Shown here piece by piece: positions 55,801-64,000 of a stretch of DNA of 64,000 nt. Location of the stretch: assembly GCA_008711295.1 (NCBI GenBank), contig VUYV01000041.1, positions 310,001 to 374,000 of the forward strand. Direction: 5' to 3'. Position numbers and translations under genes: made by a program. This stretch comes from Anarhynchus alexandrinus (Eukaryota; Chordata; Aves; Charadriiformes; Charadriidae). Positions within the stretch are counted from its first letter, which is position 1; each line of letters opens with the position of its first letter. Below the pieces are notes generated by a model, which did not search any database, had not been told where the DNA came from, and saw only the letters and a program-made list of their open reading frames with translations.

Positions 55801-56533
55801 CAAATGAAGCAAACATATTTTTTTTATTATTATTTTTTTGGAAAGGAGGAAGAGCCTTTTGAAATACAATGACATATTTTCACTGCCAGTTTCCTCCTCA
55901 GCTTCTCGCCAGCATTTTGCAGTGCCTTGCAGGAGAAAACCCCACAAGATTTCATAGGAAGTTGTCAAGAGCACTTGCATTTTCAAAAACAAAGCAGACA
56001 AGATACTGGAATCCTGTTCTGCAAACTGCTGGAACTGTTTGGCCACATTTTTTCTAATATGCCTGAAGCACAGAGATTCTGCAAATAATGCAACTCCAGG
56101 TCAATGCTAGCTGAATCCTGGGGAGAATTTCACCTACTTTTAGGTTTGCAGATCAGAGAGGGGTTTGGACAAGGAGCTGGAATATAGATCCCAGATTTCT
56201 GCAGCTATTTGAGCAGAGGGGTGAGCATTCGTGCCTGAAATATCCTGAACGTAGGGACTTCCCTCACAAAAAGGGGCACTGGCAACCTGATTCAGCCTAT
56301 TGAGGCATCTCAGCCAGTGGCTCCTCTATTGCAAGTCAGGGTCCTGCTGCAGAGCCAGAACAGGTGGGCTGTACTAGCTTCATCTCTGAAAGTAAACTGA
56401 GTGGTGCCAGAGCACAGGGATCATCCATACCAATTAATCATCAACACAATTCCTGGCACAATTTTGGTTCATGCCAACTAGTACTATTCCAAGATTTCTG
56501 CCCAGTAGGAAGCCACACCTTGTTGGTTGGTTG
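52897..56533. other. Intergenic DNA, no gene recognised
   Basis: Open frames on both strands are short (up to about 150 codons) and of odd composition, without a family signature. No SLC5A8 exon was seen, although in human this gene lies on this side of UTP20. Confidence 0.7.
54692..54778. repeat. (GTTT)n-rich low-complexity tract
   Basis: Eighty-odd bases of G and T with almost no A or C, including TTTG units at both ends. It is in the intergenic part, away from any gene. Confidence 0.85.
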
Positions 56534-56542
56534 NNNNNNNNN
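56534..56542. other. Assembly gap (9 N)
   Basis: Nine N precede a 25-base T run. Gaps of this kind form where homopolymers stop the reads, so the real gap size is unknown. Confidence 0.95.
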
Positions 56543-56650
56543 TTTTTTTTTTTTTTTTTTTTTTTTTCCTGAGACAGAGAAGAAGTTTTAGAGTTTAATT
56601 TGTGTTGGAAACAAAAAGGGTCTGATTTCTGCATAGACAGCATTTATACA
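56543..56650 (-). pseudogene. Possible 3' end of a retrocopy with poly(A) tail
   Basis: On the minus strand an A run of at least 25 bases is preceded at about 30 bases by ATTAAA, a common variant poly(A) signal, as at the end of a processed transcript. Farther upstream (56644-57100) two overlapping frames stay open for 80-120 codons, but neither matches a protein I recognise. The parent gene is unknown and the left flank is hidden by the gap. It could also be a chance A-tract. Confidence 0.3.
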
Positions 56651-57720
56651 GATGGCCCTGAGACAGGAAGGGATTTCAGTGGTGACCGCTGCTGCTGTTC
56701 TTCATCCCATTTCTCTGCCACAGCGGTAGCAGCAGAACTGGCTTCAGCGTTCTCGAAAGCAACAGCAACAGAGGCAGCATGAGGAGGACCCACAGAGGGA
56801 GCAGGGGGTGTGGAAAGGAAAATGAAGAGGGAGGATGGAGTCTTGTCCCCCAAAAGGGATGTGAAATCTCTCCTGCATTTCACCCTCACCACTAGGGCAA
56901 GGGGCATTTGGCTTTGACAGACACCATCTGGATTTCAGGCTGTCTGTCAGCTGTCTGGGACTACTAAACATCTGATTACAGTCTAACTCAGATGTCTGAC
57001 AACTGTCCCAAAACCTGACTGTTTGGTGTGTCCAGGAACAAAGCGTAAGGCCTTTAGCAGTGAATCTGAAGCTACGCTCCCAAATCTCTCCTTCCACCAC
57101 ACCCCAAATCCCTCTTGTTTGTTTGGAAGCTTGAAGTGACAGTGTAAGATGATGAATTGGGGCTAAGGGATCACAACTATAAGTTTTAAGGTAAAGTTAA
57201 ACCTTCCAAAAAAGGCAAGATGGAAAATGGTAAAAATCTCTTAGAAACAGGTGCTCACAAGGGAATGCTTCCCTTAAAATCATTGCTGTCTCCCATATAC
57301 AATTTCCTTTCTCTTTTTTGTCCTCTCTTGCTCTGTCTTTATTGGTCCCTTTATCTGTAAAAGGCCACCGAGGAAATACTAAATCAATAATCCAAGACAG
57401 CAATTTCTCACAGTGATGCTGAGAAGTTATCTGTGAGTAGAAAACACAAAATCATAGAAAGATGGGGTCAAGGATATTTCCTTTCTCAAATAGTATCTGT
57501 CTTCAAACTTGCAAAGTCAGTTGTGCCTGACATTCAGGGGTAAATAAGGTCAGGCTCAGCATTTCGTTACTGAAAGGAATGAGATGTTCCTGCCATTGAA
57601 TAGAAAGTAACATACAAAGCAATTGATACTATTCTTCACGTCTCTGCATCCATCTTATTCATACAAGATATATCCAAAATTTAGGTATGTACATTTGAGG
57701 TTTTGGCTAATTACTTTACT

Positions 57721-57728
57721 TTTTTTTT

Positions 57729-57760
<32 letters not shown>

Positions 57761-57782
57761 TTATTTTACTTTTTTTTTTTTT
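57721..57782. repeat. Long T tract
   Basis: About 62 bases, nearly all T with a few C and A. It may be an expanded homopolymer or an old poly(A) tail on the minus strand; no transposon body is recognised next to it. Confidence 0.9.
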
Positions 57783-60700
57783 CTTATTTGAAGCTCGAGC
57801 TGTCCTAATATTCATGCAGCTCTAACTTTGCTCTCAGGTTCCAAAAGAGACAATACCTCAGTTAACCATTCCCGGACTCATAGATCCAAGAGACATAGTG
57901 TACAAAAGCTGAAACTGTCAAGAAGATGCCTAATGATTTCAGCACTGCAGAGCCCTTTGGGGAAAAAACATTTAAACTCATATATACCCTTAAGCTGAGA
58001 CTGTTAAGAAGCAGTCTAATTTTGGTGTTACTGCTTGATGAAATATTTGTGGGTAGCTTAGAAAAATGGAAGAACTTATACAACATCAAGAGAAAAGGCA
58101 GCCCTTCTTGCCACTTCCACTGTGTCATCGGCTGTTGGTAGTGGCTGCTAAATCATAGATGTTCATGAGAAAGTTCCAGCATTGATCTATGTAAACCAGA
58201 AAAAAAAAACCCCCATGACTAGATTCTTTGGTTGGTTTCCAAAACTCTGTGTTAGCTGAAAAAGTCATACTACAGTAGGACTTTTAGGGACACCTCAGAT
58301 ATGTATTCTTAACTCCTAGCACTCCAAGTTTCTGCTAGTCGATGAGTCCCTGTCTGTGATAAACACCTTACAAAGAGATACAACTGCACTTTGCTTGGAA
58401 AACAATTCTGTCTGGAGGAAGACATGCAAAATTTTATCGATGCTCTGACCATAGAGATGTTGATAATGCTAAGGAAAGAAACAGGGCTGTCCTTTCTTTC
58501 CACGAAACTTAAATAAGCTTTTGGACTCTGCTGCTGTTTCTAATACTGACTTGTGGGTCGAAATTATGATCAGATCAAATAGGAGCCATTAAAACAATAG
58601 ATACAACAAACGTACTGAAATAATAGATCCCTGTGCAAAAGATATCCAGGTGGATACTGACACTTCAGAAACAGAGAAAATGGAAATGAGCATCAACCTC
58701 CAAGTGAGGAAAAAAAATAAGACACTGAAGCAGGTAAAGTCCTCGTTGCTTGCACTGGGCAGGCACTTACCACAAGGGTGCATTTCACCTCTCTGGCTAT
58801 AGCCACCTGCTGCATGGAGAGCTATATTTGACCTGGTGCTCACAGCCAGTGGAAGAAGATGAGCACTTACAGGGTGCCACATAGATGAGTGCTCCACCAG
58901 TGACTGTTTTGAAGTGAGATGAAATGAGCCCCCTTAAAATGGTCATCAACTAATGCTACTGTACAGATACAGAGCATCTGCTCTGCCAAGAGACAGATTC
59001 CCTTAAAACCAGCTGTGGCCAAAGTGCTTCTCCTTTACTGCCATCTCTACCTCTGTGCTTCCTTGTGCATCATGGCATTCACTGAGTTTGCAAATTGCTA
59101 ACGCTATTACATGGCATTTCCATTACAGGTATCAACCTGACTGTGCAGAAGCTGTGGGGGCTTTATGATGCTGGATCTGCACCATTCTTTTTTGCATCTT
59201 CAGGAATGCATGTTAAAGTTATTGTTCCTTCCCCTTTGCCTTAGCTCACAATCCACATTTTCATCAAAACCCCCTAAATCGCCTATTTGAATGCATGCCA
59301 ACACTGAATGCCAATACACTACAATAACAGATACTCACTGTAAGAGTCCCAGTGTGCCTGGATTGGTAAAGTCCCCCTCCCGTGGAGTTTGGTCATGAAA
59401 ATCCACATAACAAATGCACACTGTCCCCCTCCCACCACAGATCACCCACCACTCCCCAGCATCCTGCAAGACTGAAGTCCAAGAGGCCACAAAAACTACA
59501 GTGTGTCCCAGCAGCATACTGGGAGAGACCAAGGATGCTGGAAGTGTTTCCACCTTCTGAAGAAACAGGGATTTGCTATTTGAAATGTACAGATAACAAC
59601 AGAAATAGGTGCAATGAGTCTCATGTTATAGAGGAAAACAGAAGAAACAAACCAAACCAAAGCCAACAGCTGCAGACAGTTGGACCTGAGGGAGAACCTT
59701 CTTTCTTATCTATATTTGGTGGTGAATGTCGCTTTGAGGATGTCTGACAAGCAAACCAGTTAAACATATAGAGCTGGTGCAAATATGCATAACTACCTTC
59801 AAACATTTCCAAGCAATGTATGCGTCTGTGTGATCTCCAATGTGGGCAGCCTCGACAGCATGCAGAAGAGGGACTGGAGAGGATCAAAAAGGAATTTAAA
59901 AGAGAGGCAAGGCAGTCAGCTCGTAGACACATTTGAAAAATGGAAGAATGAACTGAATAGCAATTTTGGGGGAAATGACTCTTGGGACTGGGTGTCCAAA
60001 AAAGAAGGGTTTCAGACTGAAGAAATGTGGGAGGGAGAAGAAAGAGAAAATTTCTTAATATAAGGAGATGGGGGGATGAAAGGAGTGAGGTAGCACAAGA
60101 GATTTAGCAGTAGGAATTACAGAGAAGGATGGGAGGCAGATAACAAGGGAGATGTCAGGACTGGTGACAGACACTCTGGAGTACGAATGGAAGAATAAAT
60201 CAAAATAATCAAAAAGAAGTACTACTTAGGGCACTGGGGCAGTGGCAGAGAACATTTTTTCAGAGTATTTTTAAGTGCCAAAGTTAGCAGGCTTATTTCC
60301 AGAGGCTTCCTCTGCGGATAATGGAAAGAGACAGGCTCCTCCAGGGAGCATATCAAAGCAGCGAAGTTTCTTTCTGAAGAGCCTGTCTCTCTCCTTCAGT
60401 TAGAGAGAAAACGTAGGGAGGCAAGCTGCGTAATTGAAGTACCTACACTGTACACCTAAAGCAAACACATCTCAAAATAACACCAACTAGAACATGTGAA
60501 CAGAGATAGTTTGGATAGCAGGTAGTGGAAAAAGGGAAAATAAGGAAATCCAGAAAAGATTTGCTGAGAAAAAAATCAATTTTTTGTTGCTCATTCTGGT
60601 GAACATTTGACAGCCCTTTCTCATACATTAACTGCAAGTAAGCAAACTAGTTGAATTGTAATTCTGTTGATGCAAAATTGAACACCTTAAATAAACAAAA

Positions 60701-63700
60701 GATCCCAAAGCCATGAGAATAAAGTTCAAGCATGTAACTTATTTATCCTTTTGAGTTAAAGAAGTAAAATCTGTACCACAATTTTATTCCCATACTAATT
60801 GTTCTCTGAAGCAAATAATTGTGCATACCACATATGACTGTGTGGACCATCCATAAATAAATTTTGAAATTTGTTCTTTTAAATGAATTCTCCAGCAAAT
60901 ACATTGTAGGCTCCAAAACATTCAGATTTAAATGCTCAGTAGTCAAGGCTAGCTTAAGTACTTCCTTCAATCCTGAGGCACTGACTATTGATTTTAAAAG
61001 GTGTGTTGGCATTAGAACGTTACACAATCTGAAGTTTCCTTATCAAGACCATTAAGCATTCACATTTAAATAATTTTGCCTGCAAGTTGCATTAGTTCAA
61101 ATTTCTGTGGAATTCAAAAATAGAAAAAGCAAACAACGAAAAAAAAACAACATTCAAAATGTCAATCGAAATGTGATTTATTCCTGTGATTTTTATGCAT
61201 CTCTCTGGCTCTTTTCCCGTCATTGGTCTCTTTCTCTGGAATTCACTCCATCTCTCTCTCTGTCCCAAACAAGCTAAGCATGAGACAACAAGCACGTCAA
61301 GCAAGCAAGTTTTTAGCCTGAAAGACTTCCCATGATTAGGGTCTTACGCAAAGACCTTTTGCAAATCTATGACCCTGCAAATTTAGGATTTGGGAAGGAT
61401 GAGGATTGGAAATGCTACAGAGAGAGAATTAGGGAACTATGCTTCTTGAAATATTTAACTTGTGTTTATGGTGGTGTTTTAAGGCATAAGACATTTGCAA
61501 ACTGTATCCCATTCTTGCTAGTACCCACCAACAGCACGCAGTCTGCACAAGAGGCACTTCTAAACATACCATTCTGTGCTTTGGGCACTGCAAATCCAAC
61601 TAGCTGGAAAGAAGTTTCTAAAAGTCTGCTTGGAAACGTACTCTAGTGATATTCTTGGAAATAAAGAGCTGACAATTGCAGGACGTCACTGTACAAGAAA
61701 ATCCCAGTGCTCAAAATACAGGTGACACGTGACTATTTCTAAAGAACTTCCGCAAATTTCACAAGGAATAGTGATGATGATACTGCTCTTCTGAATACCC
61801 TTGCAGGGTCATTCTGTCACGTCCAAACATTATTAACAGAAAAAGAACTGACAAAAAAAAAAAGAAATAATTAAACAGACAGCTAAGAACATCACTGAAT
61901 AACACTGTGGAAGATTTCTCTAAGGTAGTATTAAACCAGGGGAAGCAAAGTCAATGATGATGGTGGTCAGGTAACTAGCTACACTAAGCCCAGCAGTCCA
62001 AAACAGCAGTGTGTGGACAAGCACAGCAAGCAGGAGAGATTATGGTGGAGCTAAACACTGACTGATCTTCAGAGATATAAAACACCATCAGCAATGAACT
62101 TCCATTACAACAAAATCCAAGCGGGCTTTTCAAAGTGATAACTCATGCTGTGCAGGAAGCAGTTGCGGTTTTATTAGTTTTGCTGGAATTAAAATCTTCC
62201 AGAAGTAAAAGAAGTGCATTTTGACTTGAAGCATTGCATTGTGAGAAAAATCAAACTGTCTAATTAGGAGTCAGTGATTAATTTTGATGTATTATTCCTA
62301 ATAATAGCAATGACCAAAAGGCAATTTAACAGGTAGCCCCATGATCAGAGGAGTAAATGGAACCTGGATCCCCATAGCTCTGTGTCTTAGTGTTGGTTGG
62401 CTTGCGTATTTCAGAAGATGAGAAGCTTTGCCTGCAGCTGGGTGTTTTTAAGGTCTTTCTGTCATATGGTTTCACTGTTATTTACTAGAGGTTCAGCTCC
62501 TGCTGCAGTCTTCCTTTCAACAAGAACATTTATGGGATCCCTCTTTTTTGCCCATTTACTTCCATAAAACTGGTAGTGCCTTAATACCTCTGAGGCCTCT
62601 ACCCCTCTGTAAATTTGGTCACGGTGTTCGATGGTTATTGAATGGAGGGCAAACACCTTCCATATGCATACATTTATGTATGCACACTGAGCATGATCCC
62701 ACACCCCTAATTTCCTAAGCAGATCATCCAAGCAAAAATAAGCAGAGCTTTTCAAAATGACAAATCACAGCAGTGTTCCCAGAAAAGGCCAAACAGAGTA
62801 CAAAAAAAGGCCAAAAATTCATTTTTGCAGATTTGGTTTTGAAATGGTTTTGTTTGTTTGCTTTTTACCAATGGCCAGCTATTCTCTGGCAAGGTTTCCA
62901 AACTGATCCCTGTGTAAGCAGAAGAGAACGGAGCTCAGACTTCCGAACCCAGTCCTGGCATGACAGAGGAGTATTGTTGAGCATGAACTGTTCTTCATCT
63001 GCAGACTCAGCTGAGCTGGTGTGGGTACAGCTGAACCCCACACAGTCTGAAACAGCACACTTACGCAAGGAATCACTGGAAGTCGGAGAGCTCCCAGGCT
63101 GCCAGAGCAAATTGCAAAGGGTCTCACAGCACTGCTGAGCAGCGTTCACTGGGCTTCCAGTGCTCTCCTACCTCACTCCCATTTGCTTTTGCCCATGTCC
63201 ACATTTGTCTACAAGCAGGAGAAACCCTCAAAGTGTTTTTCCACAACTTAGCTCAGAGAGGTGGGCAGCATGTCTCCGAGCACAGGGCTTGATAGATTTG
63301 TCTTTTACCTATAGAGGGAAATCCATCCTACCTATCTCCCAGTCCACATGAACACGAGCAGGGAGGGACTATCCTGCCAAGCAATACAGACACTTCCACT
63401 GACACATCTCAGAGGTGTTCAGTGATGGAAATAAGCCAAATACCACAAGGAAGGAACCATTCAGACCCCATAGGGCAATCTGGGGTTTGTTTAGGCAGAT
63501 TTTCAGCCTTTTTAACTTGAGGGTGCTGGAGAGATGTGAATCTTACACTTTCTGCTATTAAACATCAAATCCCACTGATGTCCGTGGATCTCACAAGAAT
63601 AGAGCGAAAGCAAGCGAGACGAGGGACCACATAAGACCCTATGGAGATGGGACAAGGTGCTACAAGAAAATAATGAAATACGCGCTCTGAGTTTGGACAT

Positions 63701-64000
63701 TTAAATATCTGTTGAAGCAATGAGAAAAAGCAAAAACCCGTAGTTCTCTCTCTGTTACACAGCACAAGTCCCCATGTTCCATGGAGCTGATATGATTTCG
63801 TGTGTGAAAAATCCAAAAGAAATACATTTAGCCTTGTTTTCCAGGTCCACTTACTGTGATTTAGGACATATGGGCATCGTACACATTCGCTGATGGTTCC
63901 TAAGACGGAAATATACGAATGGGAGGATCCAGCTTTTCTTGCCATATCCGTCATGATGACATTTGAAAGGCAATTTGCTTAACACTCCTGTAAAAAGAAT
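57783..64000. other. Intergenic DNA, no gene recognised
   Basis: The longest frames (for example 61332-61646 on the plus strand and 63565-63954 on the minus strand) have no recognisable domain. The stretches 60640-61100 and 62220-62345 are AT-rich and free of obvious repeats; the second has a CTAATTAGG motif that would suit a homeodomain protein. Regulatory function is only a guess. Confidence 0.6.

Noticed and set aside
63565..63954. Minus-strand 129-codon frame near the right edge
   Set aside because: No domain recognised; also checked as a possible SLC5A8 exon and it does not resemble that transporter.

Overview
The window is a piece of a bird genome. The evidence is the set of CR1 retroposon tails (including one nested in another), an ERVL-like solo LTR of avian type, and a vertebrate gene with short introns (mostly 0.3-3 kb). 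The order or species cannot be fixed from the sequence. Isolated N bases at 9552, 49461 and 56534-56542 show that it comes from a draft assembly.

One gene fills about four fifths of the window. From 51690 down to 176, on the minus strand, lie the first 48 coding exons of UTP20 (DRIM), a very large HEAT-repeat protein of the nucleolar small-subunit processome. All exon borders were placed by hand from reading frame, GT/AG sites and remembered similarity to human UTP20. The exon lengths add up to 6417 bp, exactly 2139 codons, with every phase joining and no internal stop. The human protein is about 2785 residues, so roughly the last 23% (about 14 exons by comparison with human) lies beyond the left edge of the window. 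The promoter is a CpG island at about 51370-52200 with YY1-, ETS- and Sp1-like motifs and no TATA box.

The introns hold an ERVL-like solo LTR (intron 23), a young CR1 fragment (intron 32), a decayed CR1 interrupted by a younger CR1 tail (intron 12), another old CR1 (intron 5), a 41-bp tandem duplication (intron 27), simple repeats, and one probable assembly duplication around a single N (intron 4).

From about 52200 to 64000 is intergenic DNA upstream of UTP20. It holds a full-looking CR1 tail just outside the CpG island, a possible retrocopy 3' end beside an assembly gap, homopolymer tracts, and no gene that I recognise. In human the gene on this side is SLC5A8, transcribed away from UTP20; none of its exons was seen here.

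I found no new biological system. The points most worth checking are two weak 5' splice sites in UTP20, a coding GAA/GAG repeat that encodes a glutamate tract, the nested CR1, and the assembly artefact.
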